The notes under the pieces: model-generated
Seen by the model: the letters and a program-made list of their open reading frames with translations, nothing else
Database searches by the model: none
Told to the model about the DNA's origin: nothing
Part shown: positions 1 to 8,466 of the stretch, in pieces
Layout: every line of letters begins with the position of its first letter
Numbering within the stretch: the stretch's first letter is position 1
Program-made: the position numbers and the translations under genes
Assembly (NCBI GenBank): GCA_964430305.1
Contig: CAYSEX010000003.1
Coordinates: 1-64,000 of the forward strand
DNA: 64,000 nt
Source: CAIZGX01 sp964430305
Lineage (GTDB): Bacteria; Bacteroidota; Bacteroidia; Flavobacteriales_D; Sanyastnellaceae
Direction: 5' to 3'

Positions 1-1
1 C

Positions 2-742
2 GATTCGCCAATTCCAACGGTTTCAGTGAATGGAAGTGCAATTATTTGCGAAGGATCAACTGTTGAACTATCTGCTTCAACGGCTGATACTTATGTGTGG
101 AGTTTTAATGGAAACATTTTACCGGAAACAACACAGACCATTAATGCTACTGAAGAAGGTTTGTACACGGTTACTGTAACCAATGCAGATGCATGTAATG
201 GTGTAGGTGTTTCTCAACCTGTATTGGTAAGCGTGAATGCAGCTCCAACGGCAGACGCATCTTTTGTTCAAACCAATGGAAGCTTAACCATACAATTCTT
301 GAATAATTCATCAAATGCAAATTCATATGTTTGGAATTTTGGAGATGGTAATACTTCAACCTCTTCGAACCCAAATTACACCTATGCTGCAGGTGGTGAT
401 TATATAGTGACCTTAACTGCCACCAATGGTGATTGTACAGATACTTTCACTTTAAACTTAACAAGCGTTTCTGTTTCAGAAAACATTGCTTTCGCTGATT
501 TGAATATATTCCCAAATCCAACTTCTGAGATTTTAAATATTGAATTCGGGCAAGAAATGTCAGATTTAGTTCAAATTGATTTGTATGACTTAACTGGAAA
601 GAAAGTGATGTCTTCTCAAAACAATGTTTCAGCGGGAAATAACTTTCTACAGATCAACATCTCTGATTTGGAATCGGGTATCTATTTCTTAAACTTGAAT
701 AATGCTGTTTCCTCAGTGAGTATTCGAGTAATCAAGAAATAA
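2..742 (+). CDS. PKD-domain secreted protein, T9SS type A sorting domain (5' truncated)
   Basis: This is the 3' end of a larger secreted gene. The frame is open from the first bases of the window, so the upstream part is missing. The visible part has an Ig/PKD-like stretch with Cys residues, then a clear PKD domain with the motif YVWNFGDGNTST and later YTYAAGGDYIVTLTATN. It ends in a type IX secretion C-terminal domain (FPNPTSEILNIEF, LYDLTGKKV, LESGIYFLNL). By family knowledge such proteins cross the outer membrane through T9SS and are anchored to or released from the surface. The adhesive or enzymatic head lies outside the window, so the specific role is unknown. A strong hairpin terminator follows. 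Confidence 0.85.
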   Translation, partial: DSPIPTVSVNGSAIICEGSTVELSASTADTYVWSFNGNILPETTQTINATEEGLYTVTVTNADACNGVGVSQPVLVSVNAAPTADASFVQTNGSLTIQFLNNSSNANSYVWNFGDGNTSTSSNPNYTYAAGGDYIVTLTATNGDCTDTFTLNLTSVSVSENIAFADLNIFPNPTSEILNIEFGQEMSDLVQIDLYDLTGKKVMSSQNNVSAGNNFLQINISDLESGIYFLNLNNAVSSVSIRVIKK

Positions 743-760
743 ATAAGGTATAGTTGAAAA

Positions 761-788
761 AGAGCAGACTTCGGTCTGCTTTTTTTTT
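761..788 (+). terminator. Rho-independent terminator with TTCG tetraloop
   Basis: AGCAGAC (763-769), loop TTCG, GTCTGCT (774-780), then a T-run to about 788. It separates the T9SS gene from tpiA. Confidence 0.85.
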
Positions 789-823
789 GCTCTCGATGTA
801 CCTTCGTTAATAAACTTTAAATC

Positions 824-1558
824 ATGAGAACAAAACTCATTGCAGGAAATTGGAAGATGAATCTTAACTTCAATGAAGCCAAGGAACTCTTCCGAAATGT
901 ACAAGCTATTGAAAACAATGATAAAGCAATTGCTTTGTGTGTTCCAGCTTGCTATCTTTCTGCATTCTCGAATGCTGTAGATCCCTTTGTTTTCGCTCAA
1001 GACGTTAGCGCTCATGTGAAGGGAGCTTTTACGGGTGAAGTAAGTGCTTCTATGCTGGCATCGCTTCATGTGATGGGCAGTTTAGTCGGGCACAGTGAAA
1101 GAAGGCAATACCATGCTGAAAAGGCTTCGATATTAAAAGAAAAAGTAGATAGATTATTAGAGAATAACCTTATAGCGTTGTATTGCATTGGTGAAACCAT
1201 AGAAGAGCGAAATGAGTTAAAGCATGAAATTGTTATTCAGAGACAAATAACCGAGGTACTTGGTCATTTGAGTTCAGAACAAATGAAAAATGTTATCATT
1301 GCTTACGAGCCTGTTTGGGCTATAGGAACTGGAGTTACAGCAACCACCACTCAAGCTCAAGAAATGCACGCATTCATTCGAAATGAAATTGAACGTGCAT
1401 TCGGTCAGCATTGTGCGTCTCAAATAAAAATTCTATACGGTGGCAGTATGAACGCTTCCAATGCAAAAGAGTTACTTGCATGCCCAGATGTAGATGGCGG
1501 TTTAATAGGAGGTGCCTCACTTAAAGTAGAAGATTTCAAATTCATTTACGAGTCTTAA
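824..1558 (+). CDS. tpiA: Triosephosphate isomerase
   Basis: Interconverts dihydroxyacetone phosphate and glyceraldehyde 3-phosphate in glycolysis and gluconeogenesis, in the cytoplasm. The 244 residues cover a full TIM barrel, close to the usual 250. Visible catalytic residues are N9 and K11 (AGNWKMN), H90 in the VGHSERR motif and the base E162 in AYEPVWAIGTG. The phosphate-binding glycines are in LYGGSMN and GGLIGGASL. The start is the only ATG giving the canonical N-terminus. A near-consensus -7 box (TACCTTCG, 799-806) lies 17 bases upstream. prmA begins one base after the stop, so the two are surely co-transcribed, a pairing common in Bacteroidota. Confidence 0.97.
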   Translation: MRTKLIAGNWKMNLNFNEAKELFRNVQAIENNDKAIALCVPACYLSAFSNAVDPFVFAQDVSAHVKGAFTGEVSASMLASLHVMGSLVGHSERRQYHAEKASILKEKVDRLLENNLIALYCIGETIEERNELKHEIVIQRQITEVLGHLSSEQMKNVIIAYEPVWAIGTGVTATTTQAQEMHAFIRNEIERAFGQHCASQIKILYGGSMNASNAKELLACPDVDGGLIGGASLKVEDFKFIYES

Positions 1559-1559
1559 T

Positions 1560-2384
1560 ATGGGATATACTGTTGTTCATTTTAATGTGGATCCCATATT
1601 ACCCGGAAATGATGTGCTCACAGCAATACTTGCTGATTATGCCTTCGATAGTTTCGAAGAAACAGAGGAGGGGCTGAAGGCATATATAGAAAGTCAGTTT
1701 TGGTCAAATTCGTTAGAGCAGCAATTACGCGAACTAAGTATACCTCAAATAACATTTTCATTCACAACAGAAGAGCTAGCCAATATTAACTGGAATGCAG
1801 AGTGGGAGTCGCAATTTGACCCCATAGAAGTGGGAGATAAATGTTACATTCGGGCCCCTTTTCACGAAGAAAAGACGAATGTTCTAAACGTAGTTATAGA
1901 GCCAAAAATGAGTTTCGGTACAGGTCATCATGCCACAACATATTTAATGACTGAGGCATGTTTTGAATTGGATTTGAAAGACAAGATGGTTGTTGATATG
2001 GGAAGTGGAACGGCTGTTCTTGCAATAGTGGCAGAAAAATTAGGCGCGAAAAACGTTTTGGCTATCGACATTGATGAATGGGCTTTTGAAAACGCTATTG
2101 AAAATGTTGAGCGCAACGGATGTTCGAAAATTCATGTGAAACTTGGCGAGGTTGAACACCTAAAAAACATTGAATCAGATGTGTTCTTGGCGAACATCAA
2201 TCGAAACATTTTGGTCAATCAATGCCCAATGTATACCCAAGTTTGCAAGCCAAAATCGAAGCTACTACTCAGCGGTTTTTACGAAACAGACGTTTCTCAT
2301 TTACTCCAAGCATTTTCTCAATTTAAAGAGGTTTCAAGAAAAGTGAAAGACAATTGGTGCATGCTTGTTTTAGAACGAATCTAA
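1560..2384 (+). CDS. prmA: Ribosomal protein L11 methyltransferase
   Basis: Methylates amino groups of ribosomal protein L11 using S-adenosylmethionine. The N-terminal half is the variable substrate-recognition part. The C-terminal half is a class I methyltransferase fold with the PrmA signature EPKMSFGTGHHATT, SAM motif I VVDMGSGTAVLAI, motif II VLAIDIDEWA and the LANINRNIL segment. Length (274 residues) is typical. The glycine motif reads GSGTA where most PrmA have GCGTG, a mild variation. It follows tpiA with one base between. Its TAA stop shares bases with the TAG stop of the convergent tryptophan dioxygenase gene. Confidence 0.94.
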   Translation: MGYTVVHFNVDPILPGNDVLTAILADYAFDSFEETEEGLKAYIESQFWSNSLEQQLRELSIPQITFSFTTEELANINWNAEWESQFDPIEVGDKCYIRAPFHEEKTNVLNVVIEPKMSFGTGHHATTYLMTEACFELDLKDKMVVDMGSGTAVLAIVAEKLGAKNVLAIDIDEWAFENAIENVERNGCSKIHVKLGEVEHLKNIESDVFLANINRNILVNQCPMYTQVCKPKSKLLLSGFYETDVSHLLQAFSQFKEVSRKVKDNWCMLVLERI

Positions 2385-3376
2385 CGCGTAAATCCCAACT
2401 TCGACTCAAGGGTAGGAGGTAACTGCGGAAATTTACTTCGTTCAACCAAAAACGATGTCAATTCAGCGAATTCCTGAAAGATGTAATGCTTCATTGCCGC
2501 TTCTCTCAAATAACCTTTTCCTGTGCTACCACCAGTTCCAGATCTATTGCCAATCATTCTGTGAACCATGTTCATGTGTCTCCATCTCCAAGTGGCTAAT
2601 AATTCATCAATGTCCAACAATAAATTCATGATGCGATATGGATTTTGAAGAATGGGATAATCTCTATAAAGCATAATGAAAAGAGCTGCACGTCTGGCTT
2701 TCATACTTAGCTTTCTTCCTTCCAATTTTTCTCCCATAAACAACTCATCGAAAGCTTGCATATTTTGTTTTTCACCTTCGCCTAAACTTTGAGCGTAGGC
2801 GGCTCTGTATTGATCGAAAAATTGATTTCCTTCATGCCAATAAGATTCAGAGAAATAGGGCATGCGCTCAAGCCAGTTATTCACCAACTGAAGCAGTGTG
2901 GTTTCTTTGGCTAACGTGTAAATGCTCTTGGCATCTTCGGAACGCAACTGACTTGTAAAGTATTCTTGACCATGACGTTCTTCAATTTTTAATCCGAGTA
3001 GCGTTTCCAAGACTTTAAATTGCATGCTCTGAAATCCAGATGCAGGTCTTAAAAAATCTCTGAAATCAAGGAAATCTTGAGCTGACATGGTCTCGAGTAT
3101 GGTCACTTTATCAACCAACACGCGTAAAATCTCTGTTACACGGTGCAATCGATTAACAGCAACTTGCAGTTCAGGACTATTGTCATTGATTTCTTCTTTG
3201 GCTAAGATGTCATAAACAGACTTGGTTTCAAATAGAATTTGTTTGAACCATAATTCATAACTCTGATGTATGATTATAAATAACATTTCATCATGGGCAT
3301 GTTTGCCTTGCTTATCACTTTCTAAATCTTGTGCATTCAGAATGCTATTGAGTTGAAGATAATCGCTATAATACAT
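2381..3376 (-). CDS. Tryptophan 2,3-dioxygenase family protein
   Basis: Haem enzyme that opens the indole ring of L-tryptophan to give N-formylkynurenine. Family hallmarks are HDEMLFIIIHQSYELWFKQ (distal haem pocket) and RWRHMNMVHRMIGNR followed by GTGGSTGKGYL, which carries the proximal haem His and substrate contacts. I start it at the ATG giving MYYSDYLQLNSIL (331 residues); a TTG five codons upstream is unlikely. No other kynurenine-pathway gene is adjacent, so the role (catabolism or NAD synthesis) cannot be decided here. It converges on prmA with a 4-bp stop overlap. Confidence 0.9.
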   Translation of the reverse strand: MYYSDYLQLNSILNAQDLESDKQGKHAHDEMLFIIIHQSYELWFKQILFETKSVYDILAKEEINDNSPELQVAVNRLHRVTEILRVLVDKVTILETMSAQDFLDFRDFLRPASGFQSMQFKVLETLLGLKIEERHGQEYFTSQLRSEDAKSIYTLAKETTLLQLVNNWLERMPYFSESYWHEGNQFFDQYRAAYAQSLGEGEKQNMQAFDELFMGEKLEGRKLSMKARRAALFIMLYRDYPILQNPYRIMNLLLDIDELLATWRWRHMNMVHRMIGNRSGTGGSTGKGYLREAAMKHYIFQEFAELTSFLVERSKFPQLPPTLESKLGFTR

Positions 3377-3410
3377 GAGCGCAAGATACAACAGCCCAAT
3401 CGCAGTTGAA

Positions 3411-5612
3411 TCAGAATTTCATGACTTTGAACTGATATTTTTCAGTTCTTATAAGATAAACTCCGGTTGAAAGGTGCTCTAGATTGAGGCTGAATTCATT
3501 TTGAAATTCGTGAATAAGATTCCCATTTGTATCATAAACATAACCCGAAAGCTTCTCTGAAAAATGAATTCTATTTTGAGTTGGATTCGGGTAAGCATGA
3601 GCCGAGTGAGTTCCCAATTCTTCTACAGTAACATATAAATTTGAAGCGTTAGGAGTGGTATTTAAAAATTCAATCCAAGGCAATTCCCCATCAGTATACC
3701 TTCCCCAAGTTGAATTGAAAGGGATGTTTTCATAATGTGTAGAATCAATGTATCGAATGGCATAACTCTGAAATTCAGCTAATGAAACTTCCTCAGTGGT
3801 ATTGTTCAGCTTGAATCCCAAGTGGTTTACACCTTGTTCATACTGATCATCTGCCCAAAGTAAATAATAATCGCCTGGATCAAGCGTCACATCAGGCAGT
3901 CTCCACTTGTTTGGATTTGAGATATCATCACTGATGAATTTCGATTTCAAGTTAACGGCTGTAGTTCCCGCATTATATAATTCAATCCAATCTGAATTGC
4001 CATCTGCGTCGGATGCATTCAATGTTCCAGCAGGTGCAATTTCATTTATCACGATTGGTGTTGAACTCAGCTGACCAAAAACATAACGAAAGTTGCAATC
4101 ATGATCATCAATGCTGTTGAGCCATGCATTGGGTATTACCCCAACAACAATGTTTATGCTATCTGTTGGAAGAGCTATGGAAGAGAAATATTTTTTCTCA
4201 TTCAGTGGTCCTGGTCCTATTTCTATCGAAGTAGGTAAGGTGTTCCACACATTGGTTAAAATGTTTCTGTAAACTACGGTATGATCTGTAGGCAATGTAT
4301 TGGCTAGATAAGTTACCAATAGACTGTCATTTTGAAGTTGACCTCTCACGTTGTGTATACTCAAATAAGGCTGAATGTCATCCAATTGAACCACCGCGGT
4401 ATTCCAGCGCGTATCAACATATTGTGTAATACCATAGTCAACATGATTTCCCCAAGCTTCATCGATGGCATTCAAAAAGTCATCACTCGTGAATCCGAAA
4501 TCAAGCGGTCGAAATGGGTCTTCAATCGCAGCGGTAGCTATTAAATTTTGAAAATTCAATGCTCGTTGTGATACATGAGAAGGGTTAAAGTAGAGGCTTT
4601 GCAATTCGTACAGGTAATTTGTAAATTCATTCCTGTAGCTCGGAACTTGAAGCAAACGTGTAAATAAGGGGCGCGTACTGTTGCCATTCCATGAATATAC
4701 GGCTCGTGAACCCCAGTCTATTCCAACCCAATCAATTCCCAAGGTATTGTCTAAATCATATGGGATATATTCCAACAGCCCAGTATTTTCATTTTGATAC
4801 AAATAGTAGTTGTTTTTATTGAAAATATATCCATCCCAATTTCCAATGAGAACATCAATGGCCATGATTTTTAGATAGTCGTGAACATTGAAAATACGCT
4901 CAATTTCACAAGGCAAATTAGTGAGTGAAGTTTGATTCAGCTTGGTTACAAAATTGGCTAAGACAGAAAAGTCTTGCTGATCCTCATTTTCAATTAAATT
5001 GTAACTGTCATCGGCATAGGCATCTGGATTAGTTCCCTGAAAGGCCAGATCACTTCCCCATAAACACTTCCAAAGGTTTTCAGTTCCATCATCGAAATAG
5101 GTGTCCGCAAACGTCTCGTCGATCTGCTCTACATTCACATACAAGCCGGCATATAAATCGTTGATATATAAACGAACATAGGAAACGCGGGCACCTGGAA
5201 TTCCCGCTTCCCTGAAAAAATCCCAACACAATTTCGCTCGAAGTAAACTAGGGTCATTTTGATTCGCAATGAGATTCACTTCTTTCAAACCATAAAAAGA
5301 CTGGGGTGTGAAAGCATCAAATTTCAACTTGAATGATTTCTTTTGAGCCGCTAGAGATGTATTGCCTCTTAATCGAATACCCACTTGGTTATATCCTGAA
5401 AATCCCGTTGCAGTAGAATAAACCAAATTACAAGGAAACTCGTGTGAATTCCCCCAATTGGCAGGATCCTCGAGGGCCGATAAGGTATCCATATCTATAC
5501 TCACATGAATAGTTGCAACTTCATCTTGCAAAAAGGCCATTCCCCACTCAGGTAATTGCGCAGAAGTATGAATGGCAAGAATTGAGGTTAACAAAAAAGC
5601 TATAATTCTCAT
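3411..5612 (-). CDS. CotH-family protein with lamin-tail domain and T9SS sorting domain
   Basis: A secreted modular protein of 733 residues. It has a signal peptide (to about residue 18, ending TSAQ). A CotH kinase-like domain spans roughly residues 30-400, with the metal-binding type motif PYDLDNTLG and the typical IRLRGNTS and KKSFKLKFD segments. A lamin-tail (LTD) domain lies around 520-600 (INEIAPAGTLNASDADG, DWIELYN). It ends in a T9SS type A sorting domain (AYPNPTQNRIHFSEK, LSTGVYLIRT). CotH proteins are atypical kinases acting on extracytoplasmic proteins; whether this one is active is not known. Its ATG overlaps the stop of the upstream Nudix-type regulator gene by 4 bp, so the two are probably one transcript. 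Confidence 0.88.
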   Translation of the reverse strand: MRIIAFLLTSILAIHTSAQLPEWGMAFLQDEVATIHVSIDMDTLSALEDPANWGNSHEFPCNLVYSTATGFSGYNQVGIRLRGNTSLAAQKKSFKLKFDAFTPQSFYGLKEVNLIANQNDPSLLRAKLCWDFFREAGIPGARVSYVRLYINDLYAGLYVNVEQIDETFADTYFDDGTENLWKCLWGSDLAFQGTNPDAYADDSYNLIENEDQQDFSVLANFVTKLNQTSLTNLPCEIERIFNVHDYLKIMAIDVLIGNWDGYIFNKNNYYLYQNENTGLLEYIPYDLDNTLGIDWVGIDWGSRAVYSWNGNSTRPLFTRLLQVPSYRNEFTNYLYELQSLYFNPSHVSQRALNFQNLIATAAIEDPFRPLDFGFTSDDFLNAIDEAWGNHVDYGITQYVDTRWNTAVVQLDDIQPYLSIHNVRGQLQNDSLLVTYLANTLPTDHTVVYRNILTNVWNTLPTSIEIGPGPLNEKKYFSSIALPTDSINIVVGVIPNAWLNSIDDHDCNFRYVFGQLSSTPIVINEIAPAGTLNASDADGNSDWIELYNAGTTAVNLKSKFISDDISNPNKWRLPDVTLDPGDYYLLWADDQYEQGVNHLGFKLNNTTEEVSLAEFQSYAIRYIDSTHYENIPFNSTWGRYTDGELPWIEFLNTTPNASNLYVTVEELGTHSAHAYPNPTQNRIHFSEKLSGYVYDTNGNLIHEFQNEFSLNLEHLSTGVYLIRTEKYQFKVMKF

Positions 5613-6325
5613 TTCAACTTTCGCTTAAAAAGTTGAGCCGGTTTGTGCAGAACACCCTGCTGCTTTTCCTCAAGTGGTGTAAGTGTTTCAGTTCTTAAAA
5701 TGTTTTTTCTGAAATTACGTTTATCTAATTTTTTATCGAGAATGATCTCGTATAATTTTTGTAGTTGTGACAGTGTGAATTTTTCGGGCAACAATTCAAA
5801 GCCAATGTGATCAGCCATCAGTTCATGTCGTAACATCAGTAAGGCCTTATGTACAATTTCATTGTGGTCGAAGGCAAGAGACGGTATGTTGTAAACGTCA
5901 ACCCAATAAGCATTTCCTGCAAAATTCGCTGCTTTCGGTTTGAACTCAGAGAGCTTAACCAATGAGTAATATCCAACAGTTAAAACGCGTCTTTCAGGAT
6001 TCACGCGAAAAGTTCGCAACCACTGTTGATCTTTTAGACCACGAACACGATTGGGATCACCGAATGCAAAAAACTGCTTTAAATAAATGCCTTTTAACGA
6101 GGTGAGCTCTTTCAATATACGGGCTGCCGCCTCATCTAAACTTTCATTATCCAATACCAAATCTCCTGGAACTGCTTTCTGCGTTTTAATGGATGTATCT
6201 GCTGGCTGCTTTTGTTCAATGAGCAACACCTTCAGCTGATCGTTATCAAATCCAAATACCACACAATCCACGGAAATATCCATGCCCTGTGTCTCAATTT
6301 TCGGTTTTATTCCCTTGTTTGTCAT
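5609..6325 (-). CDS. NrtR-like Nudix-domain transcriptional regulator
   Basis: A 238-residue regulator. An N-terminal Nudix-fold effector domain spans about 10-150 and a C-terminal winged helix about 155-235 (FTLSQLQKLYEIIL, LDKRNFRKNIL). The Nudix box is degenerate: the stretch from GDLVLDNES through ILKELTSL lacks the catalytic REUxEE acids. This matches the NrtR/AraR type, where the domain senses a ligand rather than hydrolysing one. The open frame continues 53 codons upstream, but the downstream ATG at 6325 gives the usual N-terminus and leaves an intergenic region to divergent fadH. A perfect -7 box (TACTTTTG, minus strand, 6356-6349) precedes an operator-like dyad next to the start codon, suggesting autoregulation. 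The effector is unknown; a sugar is plausible because a matching site precedes the GH65 gene. Confidence 0.85.
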   Translation of the reverse strand: MTNKGIKPKIETQGMDISVDCVVFGFDNDQLKVLLIEQKQPADTSIKTQKAVPGDLVLDNESLDEAAARILKELTSLKGIYLKQFFAFGDPNRVRGLKDQQWLRTFRVNPERRVLTVGYYSLVKLSEFKPKAANFAGNAYWVDVYNIPSLAFDHNEIVHKALLMLRHELMADHIGFELLPEKFTLSQLQKLYEIILDKKLDKRNFRKNILRTETLTPLEEKQQGVLHKPAQLFKRKLK

Positions 6326-6350
6326 ACTTCGTGTGAAAAATACACTTTCA
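6326..6350. promoter_or_regulatory. Candidate Nudix-regulator operator, site A
   Basis: Core GTGTG-AAAAA-TACAC (6331-6345) flanked by ACTT on the left and TTTC on the right. It lies directly between the minus-strand -7 box of the regulator gene (6356-6349) and its ATG, and upstream of fadH. About 20 of 25 positions match a second copy at 8411-8435. Confidence 0.6.
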
Positions 6351-6409
6351 AAAGTAATAGAAATTGCTTCTTGTTCATTGAAGAAGATTTCTCCTACATT
6401 CGCAAGCAT

Positions 6410-8401
6410 ATGAGCATTGCCCTTACTTCTATAACCATAGCCAATCAGACATTGCGAAACCGTTACATCATGGGATCCATGCATACCGGTTTGGAAGAAC
6501 TTCCCAATGGTTTCGAAGCCATGGCCGCCTATTATGCCGAAAGAGCCAAGGGTGAAGTAGCGTTGATTATAACCGGTGGTGTTTCACCAAATGCACAAGG
6601 TCAATTGTGGCCGGGTGCCATCATGTTACAAGATGCCTCTCTCGTTGACAAACACAAAATCATTACCACGGCTGTGCACAACGAAGGTGGAAAAATAGCA
6701 CTTCAAATTTTGCATGCAGGTAGATATGGTGTCCATGATCAGTGCGTAAGTGCCTCAGCCATTCAAGCACCGATCAATATTTATACACCGCGAGCACTTA
6801 CTGTTGAAGAAATTGAAAATACGATATCAGATTTTGCCTACTGCGCTCAACTCGCTGAACAGGCCAACTATGACGGGGTTGAAATCATGGGAAGTGAGGG
6901 GTATTTGATCAATCAATTTATTTCACCAAGAACCAACCAACGAAAAGATGCATATGGAGGTTCAATGGAGAATAGAATGCGATTCGCCATAGAAATTGTG
7001 CGAGCCATCAAAGCCGCGGTGTCCGAGAATTTCATTCTTATCTTTCGTATTTCCATTGCTGATTTGGTTGAAAACGGAAGTTCAAAAGATGAGATTGTAT
7101 ACTTGGCTCAGGCTCTGGAAAAGGAAGGTGTTCATATTTTTAATACCGGTATTGGTTGGCACGAAGCCCGCATTCCAACAATTAGTATGCGTGTTCCAAG
7201 AGGTGCATACTCATGGGCTGCCGCTTGGTTGAAAGAACAGGTTTCAATTCCAGTTTCAGCAACGAATAGAATTAACACGCCTGAATTAGCAAATGAAATT
7301 ATTTCAAGTGGAAAGGCTGATTTGGTTAGTCTAGCTAGACCATTGTTGGCCGATCCCTTTTTCGTTCAAAAGGCGAGAACTGGAAATGCGCATCGCATAA
7401 ATACCTGCATTGCCTGCAATCAGGCATGTTTGGATCAGATTTTTTCAGGTGAAACGGCATCTTGTTTAGTGAATCCGTTTGCTGCCAGAGAGCTCACATG
7501 GAAAATTATCCCAACAAAAAACACCAAGAGAATTGCGGTCATTGGAGCTGGGGTTTCCGGATGCGCCGTTGCCATTACCTTGAGTCAACGTGGGTTTCAG
7601 GTGGAAGTGTTTGAAAAGTCGAATGCGATTGGAGGACAATTTAAATGGGCAGCCCAAATTCCGGGAAAGGAGGAAATGAACGAGACACTTCGCTATTACT
7701 CTGAAGAGTTGAAAGAACTTCAGGTGCCTATACATTTGAACTGCAAGGATTCATCTTGGCTTGAAGATACTTTTGATTTTCACGTCATTACAACGGGCGT
7801 GGTTCCAAAAGAATTGAATTCATTGAAATCAGATCATTCCATTCCCGTTTTAAACTATGTTGAGGCCATTGAACAAGAATCCTTACTTGGTAAGGAAATC
7901 GTCATTATTGGTTCCGGAGGAATTGCCATGGATGTGGCTAGTCTCCTAGGGTCTGAAGCTGAGGGAATAACTGATTACCAAGATCATTGGGGAGTTGATC
8001 CTTCTCTCAATTTCCCTGGAGCGCTTAAAGAAAAGGTTTTGCGAGTGGCGAAGCGAAAAATTCATTTCGTACAACGAACTGGAAAAAAGTTGGGATTCAA
8101 ATTGGGAAAGACCACCGTGTGGTCGCATCGCACGGAATTGGCTGAATTGGGTACCCAAATTCATTCACACGTTTCAAACATGGAAATTCGTGATGGCGCA
8201 TTTCTTATGACCAAAGGTGAAAATATTGAGGTGCTAAACCCTTCGGCAATTATCAATTGCACAGGACAAGAATCGAATCTTCCAGGGTCATTCAATGTAT
8301 CAAATCATGTGGTGCTTGGAGGAGCTAAATCAAGTGAGCGATTAGACGCCAAAAGAGCCATATATGAGGCCACTGCTTGGGCTATTCAATTCGAAATGTG
8401 A
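6410..8401 (+). CDS. fadH: 2,4-dienoyl-CoA reductase (NADPH), FadH-like
   Basis: Iron-sulfur flavoenzyme that reduces 2,4-dienoyl-CoA during oxidation of unsaturated fatty acids. The N-terminal half is an Old Yellow Enzyme-type FMN barrel (LQILHAGRYG, GVEIMGSEGYLINQF, TNQRKDAYGGS). Then comes the 4Fe-4S binding segment CIACNQACLDQIFSGETASC, with Cys spacing 2-3-11. A two-domain FAD/NADPH reductase follows (IAVIGAGVSGCAVAI and IVIIGSGGIAMDVASLLG). Length is 663 residues from the ATG at 6410; E. coli FadH has 672. The frame is open further upstream, but this start gives the usual N-terminus (MSIALTSITIANQTLRNR). It is divergent from the Nudix regulator and may share its operator. Confidence 0.92.
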   Translation: MSIALTSITIANQTLRNRYIMGSMHTGLEELPNGFEAMAAYYAERAKGEVALIITGGVSPNAQGQLWPGAIMLQDASLVDKHKIITTAVHNEGGKIALQILHAGRYGVHDQCVSASAIQAPINIYTPRALTVEEIENTISDFAYCAQLAEQANYDGVEIMGSEGYLINQFISPRTNQRKDAYGGSMENRMRFAIEIVRAIKAAVSENFILIFRISIADLVENGSSKDEIVYLAQALEKEGVHIFNTGIGWHEARIPTISMRVPRGAYSWAAAWLKEQVSIPVSATNRINTPELANEIISSGKADLVSLARPLLADPFFVQKARTGNAHRINTCIACNQACLDQIFSGETASCLVNPFAARELTWKIIPTKNTKRIAVIGAGVSGCAVAITLSQRGFQVEVFEKSNAIGGQFKWAAQIPGKEEMNETLRYYSEELKELQVPIHLNCKDSSWLEDTFDFHVITTGVVPKELNSLKSDHSIPVLNYVEAIEQESLLGKEIVIIGSGGIAMDVASLLGSEAEGITDYQDHWGVDPSLNFPGALKEKVLRVAKRKIHFVQRTGKKLGFKLGKTTVWSHRTELAELGTQIHSHVSNMEIRDGAFLMTKGENIEVLNPSAIINCTGQESNLPGSFNVSNHVVLGGAKSSERLDAKRAIYEATAWAIQFEM

Positions 8402-8410
8402 ACATTTTTT

Positions 8411-8443
8411 ACTTGGTGTAAGAAGTACACTTTCTTTACTTTG
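8411..8443 (+). promoter_or_regulatory. GH65 promoter with operator-like site B
   Basis: Perfect 5-bp dyad GTGTA-AGAAG-TACAC (8416-8430) in a 25-bp block (8411-8435) resembling site A at 6326. It lies between a possible -33 TTG (8413-8415) and a near-consensus -7 box TTACTTTG (8436-8443), where a bound repressor would block RNA polymerase. Confidence 0.6.
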
Positions 8444-8466
8444 CATTCTTACGAATTGCAAGCGCT

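Noticed and set aside
713..1069. 118-residue minus-strand ORF over tpiA
   Set aside because: Antisense to the conserved TIM N-terminus and spans a strong terminator.
6212..6409. 66-codon extension of fadH
   Set aside because: It would overlap the start of the divergent regulator; the downstream ATG gives the normal FadH N-terminus.
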